Assembly: GCA_964644705.1 (NCBI GenBank)
Contig: CAZXYF010000151.1
Span: 1-7,535, forward strand
Direction of reading: 5' to 3'
Length of the DNA stretch: 7,535 bases
DNA from: CAZXYF01 sp964644705
GTDB lineage: Bacteria > Planctomycetota > Brocadiia > SM23-32
Shown here: positions 7,488-7,535 of the stretch, one piece after another
Position numbering within the stretch: the first letter of the stretch is position 1
Layout of the letters: each line of letters starts with the position of its first letter
Program-made: the position numbers and the translations under genes
The notes under the pieces: generated by a model
What the model saw: the letters and a program-made list of their open reading frames with translations, nothing else
What the model was told of the DNA's origin: nothing
The model's database searches: none

Positions 7488-7535
7488 ATCCCGATCGTAG
7501 AAACACGTGATCAGCTGGTGGTCGAAACCGCAAAA

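Noticed and set aside
7264..7533. An 89-codon minus-strand frame covering the upstream region and start of the lyase gene.
   Set aside because: It overlaps the lyase leader in another frame, has no family features, and the overlapping lyase start is well supported.

Overview
This GC-rich window carries one tight gene cluster, with all coding on the minus strand (transcription runs from about 7450 down to 1 and off the left edge). It reads as part of a polysaccharide-utilisation operon. Three consecutive genes encode large exported proteins, each combining a carbohydrate-active fold with a CBM9-like carbohydrate-binding domain. No phylogenetic marker is present. The style of the proteins (multidomain secreted lyases with CBM9 and Ig-like domains, no SusC/SusD pair in view) suggests a polysaccharide-degrading Gram-negative bacterium, perhaps of the Planctomycetota/Verrucomicrobiota/Lentisphaerota/Kiritimatiellota group. 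That placement is an inference.

Layout, in transcription order. (1) 7408-4265: a 1047-aa heparinase II/III-type polysaccharide lyase with a signal peptide, a helical toroid domain, a beta-sandwich with the HxHxD motif, an Ig-like linker domain and a C-terminal CBM9 domain. (2) 4268-1881: a 795-aa exported seven-bladed-propeller-type protein of the BNR_4 family (the fold of PL24/PL25 ulvan lyases), ending in the same Ig-like plus CBM9 tail. Its ATG overlaps the TGA of gene 1 (ATGA). (3) 1861-1: a 620-residue N-terminal part of a third exported protein, with CBM9 at the N-terminus followed by a heparinase/alginate-lyase-like helical domain; its 3' end lies outside the window. The gap between genes 2 and 3 is only 19 bases. 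Upstream of gene 1, 7409-7535 holds a reasonable ribosome binding site, a weak sigma70-like promoter candidate and a run of eight G.

How they may work together: two different lyase folds plus a third lyase-like protein, all exported and two of them with nearly the same C-terminal binding module, fit stepwise depolymerisation of one uronic-acid-containing, possibly sulfated polysaccharide outside the cytoplasm. The substrate cannot be read from the sequence. The most striking sequence-level signal is a 93-base exact repeat between the CBM9-coding ends of genes 1 and 2, inside a region that is otherwise clearly diverged. This suggests recent gene conversion. No RNA genes, mobile elements or CRISPR arrays were seen.
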